Below are positions 6,359 through 14,482 of a stretch of 15,332 nt of DNA, one piece after another; positions within the stretch are counted from its first letter, which is position 1; the number at the start of each line of letters is the position of its first letter. The translations under genes were made by a program, and so were the position numbers. A model generated the notes under the pieces. The model was not told the origin of the DNA. It ran no database searches and was given only the letters and a program-made list of their open reading frames with translations. Source of the stretch: Paracoccaceae bacterium (GTDB taxonomy: Bacteria > Pseudomonadota > Alphaproteobacteria > Rhodobacterales > Rhodobacteraceae); contig JAMWZF010000014.1 of the NCBI GenBank assembly GCA_024304875.1, forward strand, positions 1 to 15,332. The letters are read 5' to 3'.

Positions 6359-7204
6359 ATGAGCACGCTCCTCTCCATCGGCCACGGCTATTCCGCCCGC
6401 GCCCTTGCCCGCCTTCTGGTGCCGCAGGGGTGGCGCGTGATCGGCACGGTCCGGTCGGAAGACAAGGCGGCGGTGATCGCCTCCGAGGGGGTGGAGCCGC
6501 TGATCTGGCCGGGGGCCGACCTTGGCCCCGCGCTGGCCGAAGCGACTCACCTGCTGACCTCCGTCGCGCCGGGGCCGGAGGGCGATCCGGTGCTGAACGC
6601 TCTCGGCGACCAGATCGCGGCGCATGACTTCGACTGGGCCGGCTACCTTTCCACCACCGGCGTCTATGGCGACCACGACGGCGACTGGGTGGACGAGGAC
6701 ACGCCCCTCGATCCCTCGACCAAACGCGGCCGGCACCGGGTCGACGCCGAGGCCGGCTGGCAGGCCCTGAACCTGCCGCTCCACATCTTCCGCCTCGCCG
6801 GCATCTATGGCCCCGGCCGCGGCCCCTTCGCCAAGGTCCGGGCCGGCACCGCCCGGCGGATCGTGAAGCCCGGCCAGGTCTTTTCCCGCATCCATGTCGA
6901 GGACATCGCCCAGGTCCTCGCTGCCTCCATCGCCCGGCCGAACCCCGGGCGCGTCTACAACCTCTGCGACGACGACCCGGCCCCGCCGCAGGACGTGATC
7001 GGCTACGCCGCCGAACTCCTGAACCTGCCCCTGCCGCCGGAAGAGGATTTCGAGACCGCCCAGATGACGCCGATGGCCCGCAGCTTCTATGCGGAGTCCA
7101 AGAAGGTCCGGAACGGCCGGATCAAGGAGGAGCTGGGGGTGACGCTCAAATATCCAACCTACCGCGACGGGCTGCGCGCGTTGCTTGAGGCCGAGGACGG
7201 ATAG
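6359..7204 (+). CDS. Atypical SDR / NAD(P)-binding epimerase-like protein (YeeZ-like)
   Basis: A 281-residue protein with a Rossmann fold. It opens MSTLLSIGHGYSARALARLL, carrying a glycine-rich nucleotide-binding motif of the atypical GxGYxA type. Later parts match extended SDRs: GYLSTTGVYGDHDGDWVDE, FRLAGIYGPGRGPF and the RIHVEDIAQVLAASI segment. The classical YxxxK catalytic pair is not evident after the TTGVYGD segment, where RGRHRVDAE occurs instead. This is as in YeeZ-like atypical SDRs, and its activity is unknown. ATG 6359 has AGG about 10 bases upstream; the longer frame from 6299 lacks a better site. It is divergent from amn and 57 bp ahead of the channel gene on the same strand, which could be co-transcribed. 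Confidence 0.85.
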   Translation: MSTLLSIGHGYSARALARLLVPQGWRVIGTVRSEDKAAVIASEGVEPLIWPGADLGPALAEATHLLTSVAPGPEGDPVLNALGDQIAAHDFDWAGYLSTTGVYGDHDGDWVDEDTPLDPSTKRGRHRVDAEAGWQALNLPLHIFRLAGIYGPGRGPFAKVRAGTARRIVKPGQVFSRIHVEDIAQVLAASIARPNPGRVYNLCDDDPAPPQDVIGYAAELLNLPLPPEEDFETAQMTPMARSFYAESKKVRNGRIKEELGVTLKYPTYRDGLRALLEAEDG

Positions 7205-7261
7205 CGCTTGCCGCGCTGCGGCGCCGGCCCCATATCGTGCGAAACCGGGACGGGGACACCC

Positions 7262-8065
<804 letters not shown>

Positions 8066-8066
8066 G

Positions 8067-9980
8067 TCAGGCCCGCTTCGACAGGCTCTCCACCCCCAGC
8101 ACCGACAGCACCTTCGCCTCGATATCCCCAGCCGACAGTTTCGCCACCGCGTACATGTCGGCGGGCGAGGCCTGGTCGATGAAGGTGTCGGGCAGCACCA
8201 TCGAGCGGAACTTGAGCCCCGTGTCGAAGGCCCCCGCCTCGGCGAGGTGCTGTGCGACATGGCTGCCGAACCCGCCGATCGCGCCCTCCTCGATGGTGAT
8301 GAGCGCCTCGTGCTCCGCCGCCAGCCGGTCGATCAGATCCGTATCCAGCGGCTTGGCGAAGCGGGCATCGGCCACCGTCGGCGCGATGCCCCGCGCCTCC
8401 AGCGCCTCGGCGGCCTTCATCACCTCGGCCAGACGCGCGCCGAAGGACAGGATGGCGACGCCCTTGCCCTCGCGGATCATCCGGCCCTTGCCGATCTCCA
8501 GCGGTTCGGGGTTTTCGGGCATCTCGACACCCACCCCCTCGCCCCTTGGGAAGCGGAAGGCGATGGGGCCGTCATCGTGGCTCGCCGCCGTGGCGACCAT
8601 GCGCACCAGCTCCGCCTCGTCCGCCGCGGCCATCACGACGAAACCCGGCAGGTTGGAGAGGTAGGCCACGTCGAACGACCCCGCATGCGTCGCCCCGTCC
8701 GCGCCGACCAGACCCGCGCGGTCGATGGCAAAGCGCACCGGCAACCGCTGGATCGCCACGTCATGCACAACCTGGTCGTAGCCGCGCTGCAGGAAGGTCG
8801 AATAGATCGCCGCGAAGGGCTTCATCCCCCCGGCGGCCAGCCCGGCGGAGAAGGTCACCGCGTGCTGCTCCGCAATTCCGACGTCGAAACACCGGCTGGC
8901 ATAGCGGGCCATGAACCGGTCCAGCCCCGTGCCGTCCGGCATCGCGGCGGTCACCGCCACGATCTTCGGATCGGTCTCGGCCAGCTTGATCAGCGTATCC
9001 GCAAACACCCTCGTATAAGCCGGCGCATTCGACACCGCCTTCTTCTGCTCGCCGGTCCGGGGGTCGAACTTCGACACACCGTGGCCCTTGTCGGCGGCAT
9101 GCTCGGCGGGGGCGTAGCCCTTGCCCTTCTTGGTAATCGCATGGATCAGGATCGGCCCGGTCGCGCGGGACTTCACCGTCCGAAGCACAGCCAGCAACTG
9201 CTCCATGTCGTGCCCGTCGATGGGGCCGACGTAGGAAAAGCCCAGCTCCTCGAAGAGGGTGCCGCCAACGGTCATGTGCTTGAACAGGTCCTTCGCCCGG
9301 CGCGCGCCGTCGGCCAGCGGCGGCGGAAGGAAGCTGAGCGCGCCCTTCGCCATCGCCTTGAACTCCTGGAACGGCGCGCCGGCATAGAGGCGGGACAGGT
9401 AGGACGACATCGCCCCCACCGGCGGCGCAATCGACATCTCGTTGTCGTTCAGGATGACGATCAACCGGCGGCCCTGGTGCCCCGCGTTGTTCAGCGCCTC
9501 GTAGGCCATGCCCGCACTCAGCGCCCCGTCGCCGATCACGGCAATCGCATCGCCCGGATCGCCGCCGAGGTCCGCCGCCACCTTGAAGCCCAGAGCAGCC
9601 GAGATCGAGGTCGACGAATGAGCCGCACCGAAGGGGTCGTAGGGGCTTTCGGACCGCTTGGTGAAGCCGCTGAGACCGTCCTTCTGGCGCAGGGTCGTGA
9701 TCCGGTCCCGGCGGCCGGTCAGGATCTTGTGCGGATAACACTGGTGGCTCACGTCCCAGATCAGCTTGTCCCGCGGCGTGTCGAAGACGGCGTGCAGTGC
9801 CACCGTCAGTTCAACCACGCCAAGGCCTGCGCCCAGATGCCCGCCGGTCTGGCTCACCGCGTGGATCGTCTCGGCCCGCAACTCGTCGGCCAGCCGATAC
9901 AGCTCGCCATCTGTCAGCGCCTTGAGGTCCGCAGGAAGGCGCACGCGGTCGAGGATCGGGGTCTGGGGTCGGTCGGTCAT
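8067..9980 (-). CDS. dxs: 1-deoxy-D-xylulose-5-phosphate synthase
   Basis: A thiamine-diphosphate enzyme of the cytosol that condenses pyruvate and glyceraldehyde-3-phosphate to DXP. It is the entry and main flux-control step of the non-mevalonate isoprenoid pathway, and DXP also feeds thiamine and pyridoxal phosphate. The 637 residues have the expected domains: the TPP-binding motif with its GDG (GDGALSAGMAYEALNNAG, 150-167), His48 in GGHLGAG, the transketolase-like second domain with GIAEQHAVTFSAGLAAGG and DRAGLVGADGATHAGSFDV, and the C-terminal domain. ATG 9980 has AGGA about 9 bases upstream. It follows ispA by 12 bp as the last gene of the cluster, and its end is 1 bp from the convergent sodium channel gene. 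Confidence 0.98.
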   Translation of the reverse strand: MTDRPQTPILDRVRLPADLKALTDGELYRLADELRAETIHAVSQTGGHLGAGLGVVELTVALHAVFDTPRDKLIWDVSHQCYPHKILTGRRDRITTLRQKDGLSGFTKRSESPYDPFGAAHSSTSISAALGFKVAADLGGDPGDAIAVIGDGALSAGMAYEALNNAGHQGRRLIVILNDNEMSIAPPVGAMSSYLSRLYAGAPFQEFKAMAKGALSFLPPPLADGARRAKDLFKHMTVGGTLFEELGFSYVGPIDGHDMEQLLAVLRTVKSRATGPILIHAITKKGKGYAPAEHAADKGHGVSKFDPRTGEQKKAVSNAPAYTRVFADTLIKLAETDPKIVAVTAAMPDGTGLDRFMARYASRCFDVGIAEQHAVTFSAGLAAGGMKPFAAIYSTFLQRGYDQVVHDVAIQRLPVRFAIDRAGLVGADGATHAGSFDVAYLSNLPGFVVMAAADEAELVRMVATAASHDDGPIAFRFPRGEGVGVEMPENPEPLEIGKGRMIREGKGVAILSFGARLAEVMKAAEALEARGIAPTVADARFAKPLDTDLIDRLAAEHEALITIEEGAIGGFGSHVAQHLAEAGAFDTGLKFRSMVLPDTFIDQASPADMYAVAKLSAGDIEAKVLSVLGVESLSKRA

Positions 9981-9992
9981 CAGTCAGGTCCT

Positions 9993-10865
9993 TCAGGTCC
10001 GACGGGCGATAACGAAACGCGCCACATCCTGCAAACGGGACGCGCTCTCCCCATAGACAGATAGGGCATCGCAGGCGTTGACAATCAGCGCCTCAGCGCG
10101 GCGCTTCGCCTCATCGAGGCCGAGCAGGGAGACGAAGGTCGCCTTGCCCCTTCCTTCGTCCTTGCCCACGGCCTTGCCCATGTCCGCGACATCGCCCTCC
10201 ACGTCGAGGACATCGTCCCAGATCTGGAAGGCCAGGCCGAGGGCATTTCCATAGGCCGTCAGCGGGTCGGGATCGGCCTGCGCCAGCCGGGCGCCCGCCG
10301 TCGCGGCCCAGGTCAGCAGGGCGCCGGTCTTGTCGCGCTGAAGGGCCTCGATGTCCTCGAGGGCAAGGGGCGTAGCCGCCGCCTCCGCCGCCATGTCCGC
10401 GGCCTGCCCGCCCACCATCCCGCTCACGCCCGAGGCGCGGGCGAGGGACAGTGTCAGGTCGACCCGAGCTTCCGCCGGGCAGTCGGCCATCATCACCATT
10501 TCGAACGCCAGAGCCTGCAGCGCATCTCCGGTCAGCACCGCTGTCGCCTCGTCCCACTTGCGATGCACCGTGGGACGGCCCCGGCGCAGGTCGTCATCAT
10601 CCATGCAGGGCAGGTCGTCGTGGACGAGGGAGTAGGCGTGCAGGCATTCGATCGCCGCCGCTGCCGGGCCCGCCCTCTCGCGGTCGACACCGTGCAGGGC
10701 GGCGCTCTCGAGTACCAGGAACCCGCGCAACGCCTTGCCGCCCGCCACCGCGTAGAGCATCGCCTCCGGCACCGGCCCGGCCTGACCGTCCAGCGCCCCG
10801 GCAACAAGGCCTTCGATGTACTGCCTCGTCCCGGCCAGCGCCGCCGTCAGGCTATCAGCCGGCAT
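9993..10865 (-). CDS. ispA: Farnesyl diphosphate synthase / polyprenyl synthetase
   Basis: A 290-residue cytosolic prenyltransferase that condenses IPP with DMAPP and GPP to farnesyl diphosphate. The first aspartate-rich motif is HDDLPCMDDDDLRRGRPT (residues 82-99), and the second is FQIWDDVLDVEGD (213-225). GGKALRGFL near 42-50 and GGQAADM at 152-158 are the other substrate-binding motifs. The AYSLVHDDLPCMDDDD stretch is the usual bacterial FPP synthase form, so I prefer farnesyl over geranylgeranyl product, though chain length is not proven. The ATG is within the end of xseB, overlapping by 11 bases, so translation is probably coupled. Confidence 0.95.
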   Translation of the reverse strand: MPADSLTAALAGTRQYIEGLVAGALDGQAGPVPEAMLYAVAGGKALRGFLVLESAALHGVDRERAGPAAAAIECLHAYSLVHDDLPCMDDDDLRRGRPTVHRKWDEATAVLTGDALQALAFEMVMMADCPAEARVDLTLSLARASGVSGMVGGQAADMAAEAAATPLALEDIEALQRDKTGALLTWAATAGARLAQADPDPLTAYGNALGLAFQIWDDVLDVEGDVADMGKAVGKDEGRGKATFVSLLGLDEAKRRAEALIVNACDALSVYGESASRLQDVARFVIARRT

Positions 10866-11097
10866 CGAAGGGCTCGGTCCCCGTGGGCTGGCCGCTGGCG
10901 TCGAGAGACAGCTTGGCGACCTTCTCCTCGGCGTCCTTCAGTTTCTTTTCGCACCGGGCCTTCAGCTCGGTCCCCCTCGTATAGAGGGCGATCGACTCCT
11001 CCAGCGGCACGTCGCCCCGGTCCAGCCGGGTGACGACCTGCTCCAGCGCGGCCATCGCTTCCTCGAAACTCATCTCCTCGACGGGCTTGTCGGTCAT
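10855..11097 (-). CDS. xseB: Exodeoxyribonuclease VII small subunit
   Basis: An 80-residue helical protein that assembles with XseA to form exonuclease VII, which degrades single-stranded DNA. It has the family signature: FEEAMAALEQVVTRLDRGDV followed by PLEESIALYTRGTELKARCE and KKLKDAEEKV. The length matches other XseB. The ATG (11095-11097) directly abuts the TAG of the upstream deacetylase, and the ribosome binding site (GGAGGGG) lies inside that gene. It overlaps ispA by 11 bases. xseB between a deacetylase and ispA is, as I recall, a recurrent alphaproteobacterial neighbourhood. xseA is not in the window. Confidence 0.96.
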   Translation of the reverse strand: MTDKPVEEMSFEEAMAALEQVVTRLDRGDVPLEESIALYTRGTELKARCEKKLKDAEEKVAKLSLDASGQPTGTEPFDAG

Positions 11098-12018
11098 CTA
11101 CCCCTCCATCAGTGCGGCCACGTGGGCGGCGACGCTCTCGCCCAGGGCGGTCAGGTCATAGCCGCCTTCGAGGGCAGAGACCACACGGCCCCCGCAGTGT
11201 TCTTGCGCAATCCGGCAAAGCTCCCTGGTGAGCCAGGCAAAGTCCTGGGTCTGCCATTCTAGGTTCGCCAGCGGATCGTCGATATGGGCGTCGAAACCGG
11301 CCGAGATCAGGATCAACTCCGGCTCGAACTCCTCCAGGCGCGGAAAGACCTCGGCCCTGTAGACCCGGCGCATGTGCGCCCCGTCCGATCCGGGTGGAAG
11401 GGGCAGGTTCAGGACATTGTCGAAAGCGCCGTCCTCGTCCCTCTTCCCCGTGCCGGGCCAAAGGGGAAACTGGTGCGACGTCACGGTCAGACAACGGGGC
11501 TCGTCCCACATCAGGTCCTGGGTGCCGTTGCCGTGATGGACGTCGAAGTCGACGATAGCGACCCGTTTCAGACCGTGATGATCGAGAGCATGTTTCGCGC
11601 CGATCGCCACGTTGCCGAACAGGCAGAAGCCCATCGCCGTCTCTCTCTCGGCATGGTGACCGGGCGGGCGACCGGCGCTGAACGCGCGGGGCACCTCGCC
11701 GCCAAGAACCATGTCGACGGCCCGAACGACGCCCCCGGCGGCGCGCAGGGCCGCCTCGACAGAGCCCGGCGACAGGAAGGTATCGGCGTCGATCTGGGCC
11801 CAGCCCTCCTCCGGTTCGGCGCTGCGGATCGCCTGCAGGTAGGCCGCCGGATGACAGCGCAGCAGATCATCCTCCGCCGCCATCGGCGCTGGGACCCGGA
11901 CAAGGTCCATGCCCTCGAGCGCCGAGATCACGGCATCCAGACGCGCCACCTGTTCGGGATGACCCGGCGGCGTGACATGGCCGGCGCAGGCCTCGTGGGA
12001 AATCAGGGCGACAGACAT
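11098..12018 (-). CDS. Histone deacetylase-family zinc hydrolase
   Basis: A 306-residue member of the class II HDAC/acetylpolyamine amidohydrolase/AcuC superfamily, expected to remove acetyl groups from protein lysines or small acylamides with Zn2+. Visible active-site parts are RPPGHHA (His121/His122), MGFCLFGNVAIGA, DFDVHHGNGTQD (putative Zn ligands Asp159 and His161), GFDAHIDDPL (Asp248) and EGGYDL with the catalytic-type Tyr287. All key residues are present, so it should be active; the substrate is unknown. The ATG at 12018 has no strong Shine-Dalgarno. It is followed with zero bases between stop and ATG by xseB, then ispA and dxs. It may modify a metabolic enzyme of this set, but that is speculative. 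Confidence 0.9.
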   Translation of the reverse strand: MSVALISHEACAGHVTPPGHPEQVARLDAVISALEGMDLVRVPAPMAAEDDLLRCHPAAYLQAIRSAEPEEGWAQIDADTFLSPGSVEAALRAAGGVVRAVDMVLGGEVPRAFSAGRPPGHHAERETAMGFCLFGNVAIGAKHALDHHGLKRVAIVDFDVHHGNGTQDLMWDEPRCLTVTSHQFPLWPGTGKRDEDGAFDNVLNLPLPPGSDGAHMRRVYRAEVFPRLEEFEPELILISAGFDAHIDDPLANLEWQTQDFAWLTRELCRIAQEHCGGRVVSALEGGYDLTALGESVAAHVAALMEG

Positions 12019-12083
12019 GGGGCCAAGTCAAAACGCAATGGGTCGGGACCTGCAAGCCCGGCCCTGCTTCGGCATTCCCAGGA

Positions 12084-12785
12084 TCAATCGGGCGCCAGCA
12101 TGTAACCTGCGCCGCGGACGGTCTGCAGGTATCGGGGCTGCTTGGGATCGGCCTCGAGCTTGCGGCGCAAGCGGGTGATCTGCACGTCGACCGCCCGCTC
12201 CTGCGCCTGCCCGCCGGACCGGCCCAGCTGCTCGACAAGATGGGTCCGGCTCAGGGCCTCGCCCGGACTGGCCGAGAAGATCCGCATCAGGTGGCTCTCG
12301 GTCGCGGTCAGGCGGACGAGGTCCTCGCCCTGCCACATCTCACCCCGCTCGATGTCGTAGCGCAGGGTGCCAAGGTGAAGGACCTTCGGCACCGTGCTGG
12401 CCGGGGCCTCGGCCGGGACCCGGCGCAGGATCGCGTTGATCCGCAGCAGCAGCTCCTTCGGCTCGAAGGGTTTGGAGAGATAGTCGTCCGCCCCGGCCTC
12501 GAGGCCGGCGATCCGGTCCTCCGTCTCGCTCTTGGCGGTCAGCAGGAGGATCGGGGTGCCGAGGCTCTGGCGCAGGTCGCGGCAGAGGGCCACGCCATCC
12601 TCGCCCGGCATCATCACGTCGAGGACGATCAGGTCGAACTCCAGACCAGACAGGATGCGCCGGGCATGGGCGGCATCGCGGGCCGCGCTGACGAGGAAAC
12701 CGTTGCGCACGAGATACTTCTGAAGCAGCCCGCGGATCCGCTCGTCGTCGTCCACGATCAGGATATGGGCCTCGTCTCCGGCCAT
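12084..12785 (-). CDS. petR: OmpR-family response regulator, PetR-like
   Basis: A 233-residue two-component response regulator. Residues 6-120 form the receiver: acidic DDD (12-14), phosphoacceptor Asp56 in IVLDVMMPGEDG, Thr83 and Lys105 (DDYLSKPF) complete the phosphorylation set. Residues 135-233 are the OmpR/PhoB winged helix, ending RLRRKLEADPKQPRYLQTVR and the GAGYM turn. In Rhodobacter capsulatus, petR and petP lie upstream of the cytochrome bc1 operon and petR is needed for growth (literature from memory). Here the pair is next to ilvE instead, and no histidine kinase lies in the window. The ATG is 4 bp after the petP stop. The symbol rests on the MarR-OmpR pairing, not on an alignment. 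Confidence 0.75.
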   Translation of the reverse strand: MAGDEAHILIVDDDERIRGLLQKYLVRNGFLVSAARDAAHARRILSGLEFDLIVLDVMMPGEDGVALCRDLRQSLGTPILLLTAKSETEDRIAGLEAGADDYLSKPFEPKELLLRINAILRRVPAEAPASTVPKVLHLGTLRYDIERGEMWQGEDLVRLTATESHLMRIFSASPGEALSRTHLVEQLGRSGGQAQERAVDVQITRLRRKLEADPKQPRYLQTVRGAGYMLAPD

Positions 12786-12789
12786 GTCC

Positions 12790-13290
12790 CTATACCCCCC
12801 GTTCGGCCAGCGCCGCGAAATGCCGGCGCAGGTCTTCGTCCATCATGGCCTCCAATACCTGCCGGAATCCCGCCACGGCCGCCGGGCCGGCCGCCCGGTA
12901 GGCGGCGCGCATCCGGTCACGCTGGGCATCCGACAGGGCCCGCTCGAGGGCGGCGCCGTCGTCGGTCAGGGTCAGATGGCGTTCGCGCTTGTCCCTCGTC
13001 CCGACCTTGCTGAGGACAAGACCGTCCGCGATCAGGGTGCGCAAGACACGATTGAGAGACTGTTTTGTCACACCGAGGATCGACATCAGGTTGTTCACCG
13101 TCGTGCCGGGGCTGCGGTGGATGAAATGGATCGCGCGATGATGGGCGCGGCCATAACCTCTCGTGGCGAGGATCCGGTCGGGGTCGGCGGTGAACCCGCG
13201 ATAGGCGAAGAACATCGCCTCGATGCCCTTGCGCAACTGGTCGTCGGTCAGGAACAGAAGGTTCTGACCGGTATCCCCTTGGCCCTGCAC
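12790..13290 (-). CDS. petP: MarR-family regulator, PetP-like, GTG start
   Basis: A 166-residue MarR-type winged helix-turn-helix protein. The N-terminal part reads LLFLTDDQLRKGIEAMFFAY, the reader helix region is TVNNLMSILGVTKQSLNRVL, and the wing is SKVGTRDKRERHLTLTDDGA. I place the start at GTG 13288-13290 because GGAGGAG (13296-13302) is 5 bases upstream; the frame extends further to an ATG at 13431 without a good ribosome binding site. It is 4 bp ahead of petR, so the two are co-transcribed and translationally close. As I recall, in Rhodobacter such a MarR gene (petP) partners petR. The regulator has no visible ligand or iron-sulfur motif. Without database support the petP label is an inference. 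Confidence 0.8.
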   Translation of the reverse strand: MQGQGDTGQNLLFLTDDQLRKGIEAMFFAYRGFTADPDRILATRGYGRAHHRAIHFIHRSPGTTVNNLMSILGVTKQSLNRVLRTLIADGLVLSKVGTRDKRERHLTLTDDGAALERALSDAQRDRMRAAYRAAGPAAVAGFRQVLEAMMDEDLRRHFAALAERGV

Positions 13291-13295
13291 GATTG

Positions 13296-13302
13296 CTCCT
13301 CC
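13296..13302 (-). promoter_or_regulatory. Ribosome binding site deciding the petP GTG start
   Basis: GGAGGAG on the minus strand lies 5 bases upstream of GTG 13290. It is the strongest Shine-Dalgarno in this gap and argues for GTG over the far upstream ATG. Confidence 0.75.
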
Positions 13303-13322
13303 CGGCCTCGCATGGTCTGGGG

Positions 13323-13351
13323 AGAATACGTCAGCCTTGTTGACATTCCAA
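13323..13351 (-). promoter_or_regulatory. Predicted petP-petR promoter
   Basis: On the minus strand TTGGAA (13346-13351) and TATTCT (13323-13328) are 17 bases apart, giving a short leader before the GTG at 13290. The -35 box lies in the spacer of the divergent ilvE promoter candidate, so the two would compete. Confidence 0.4.
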
Positions 13352-13368
13352 GGGCGGACTGGTAGCAA
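13340..13368 (+). promoter_or_regulatory. Predicted ilvE promoter
   Basis: A perfect -35 hexamer TTGACA at 13340-13345 is followed after 17 bases by TAGCAA at 13363-13368, a weak -10. The start of transcription would fall near 13375, about 70 bases before the ilvE ATG. The -35 lies within the petP promoter spacer. Confidence 0.4.
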
Positions 13369-13392
13369 TTCGACGATTTTGCGCAACTTTAT

Positions 13393-13405
13393 GTCCGGTC
13401 CGGAC
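13393..13405. promoter_or_regulatory. Palindrome in the ilvE leader
   Basis: GTCCGGTCCGGAC is a perfect 13-bp palindrome with an odd central base. It lies between the predicted ilvE start site and its ATG, and is flanked by the direct repeat GCGCAAC at 13381-13387 and 13413-13419, whose start-to-start spacing is 32 bp (about three helical turns). Such a layout suits a dimeric regulator, but the binder is unknown. Confidence 0.35.
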
Positions 13406-13445
13406 CTGTCTGGCGCAACAATTGCAAACATCGTGGGAGGATTCG

Positions 13446-14312
13446 ATGGCGGGCTACGACGATCGGGACGGCAAGATCTGGCTGGATGGGCAACTGGTGG
13501 ACTGGCGCGAGGCCAATGTCCACATCCTGACCCACGCCATGCACTATGCCTCCTCCGTGTTCGAGGGTGAGCGGGCCTACGGTGGCACGATCTTCAAGTC
13601 GCGCCTGCATTCCGAGCGGCTGCTGTTCTCGGGCCGCGAACTGGACATGGAGATTCCCTACACCGTGGACGAGATCGAGGCCGCGAAGGTCGAAACCCTC
13701 GCCGCCAACGGCCTCACCGATGCCTACGTCCGCTGCCTCGCCTGGCGCGGCGCGGGCGAGGACATGGGTGTGTCGTCCTCGCGCAACCCGGTTCGCATGG
13801 CCATCGCGACCTGGGGCTGGGGCGATTACTACGGCGATGCAAAGATGAAGGGCGCCAAGCTCGACATCGCCAAGTGGAAGCGCCCCTCGCCCGAGACGGC
13901 GCCGGTCCACGCAAAGGCTGCCGGTCTCTACATGATCTGCACCGCGTCCAAGCATATCGCCGAGGCCAAGGGCTGCTCGGACGCCCTCTTCATGGACTAC
14001 CGCGGTTACGTTGCCGAGGCGACGGGCGCCAACATCTTCTTCGTCAAGGACGGCGAGGTGCACACCCCCAAGCCGGACTGCTTCCTGAACGGCCTGACCC
14101 GCCAGACGGTCATCGGCCTCCTTGAGGACCGGCAGATCAAGGTCATCGAGCGGCACATCGAGCCGGGCGAGATGGAAGGCTTCGAGCAATGCTGGCTCAC
14201 CGGCACTGCGGCCGAGGTCACACCCGTCGGCCAGATCGGCGACTACAATTTCGAGGTCGGCGCGCTCGCCAAGGACATGGTCAAGACCTACGAGGCGCTG
14301 GTCCGTGCCTGA
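13446..14312 (+). CDS. ilvE: Branched-chain amino acid aminotransferase
   Basis: A 288-residue PLP enzyme of fold type IV that catalyses the last transamination of leucine, isoleucine and valine synthesis and the first step of their degradation. PLP-binding Lys157 is in PVHAKAAGLYM, and the class-IV signature VAEATGANIFF (Glu191) follows, with GLTRQTVIGLL near the phosphate-binding site. The N-terminal DGKIWLDGQLVDWREANVHI with HYASSVFEG matches BCAT. GGGAGG at 13435-13440 lies 5 bases before ATG 13446; a longer start at 13422 lacks such a site. It is divergent from petP-petR, with an apparently shared regulatory region. A D-amino-acid or other class-IV enzyme is less likely. Confidence 0.93.
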   Translation: MAGYDDRDGKIWLDGQLVDWREANVHILTHAMHYASSVFEGERAYGGTIFKSRLHSERLLFSGRELDMEIPYTVDEIEAAKVETLAANGLTDAYVRCLAWRGAGEDMGVSSSRNPVRMAIATWGWGDYYGDAKMKGAKLDIAKWKRPSPETAPVHAKAAGLYMICTASKHIAEAKGCSDALFMDYRGYVAEATGANIFFVKDGEVHTPKPDCFLNGLTRQTVIGLLEDRQIKVIERHIEPGEMEGFEQCWLTGTAAEVTPVGQIGDYNFEVGALAKDMVKTYEALVRA

Positions 14313-14482
14313 CCGACAAGGGTAACGCGACTTTCGCACCGCCGGGTATTGACGGGGGTGTATAGCAGCCCGCGCGACCGCCTGGCCGCAGTCGCGCCGC
14401 GGCTGCGGCTGGCGTCGACCGGCAGGTCTGCCCAATGCGCCGCTCCGCCCGAGAGCCGGACAGGTGCTTCACCTGCCGTCGA
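14313..14482. other. Gene-free GC-rich intergenic stretch with competing hairpins
   Basis: This 170-bp gap between two convergent genes shows no convincing coding frame. It holds TTGACG at 14349-14354 and TATAGC at 14361-14366, too close together to be one promoter. Two mutually exclusive stems follow: GCGCGAC/GTCGCGC (14372-14378 with 14391-14397) and GCCGCAG/CTGCGGC (14385-14391 with 14403-14409). A perfect 6-bp hairpin CAGGTG-ctt-CACCTG at 14461-14475 lies just beyond the end of the neighbouring minus-strand gene, but no T tract follows any of these. A tRNA or SRP RNA was looked for and not seen. Confidence 0.5.

Noticed and set aside
7205..7261. Promoter just upstream of the sodium channel gene
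   Set aside because: TTGCCG and CATATC are 17 bases apart but match the consensus poorly; co-transcription with the SDR gene is as likely.
8247..10064. Long plus-strand open frame (605 codons) antisense to dxs
   Set aside because: Its composition (His/Arg/Gly rich) and position opposite a complete dxs mark it as a shadow of high GC, not a gene.
14313..14482. tRNA or SRP RNA in the gap after ilvE
   Set aside because: No T-loop (GTTCRA) consensus, cloverleaf or SRP apical motif could be found.
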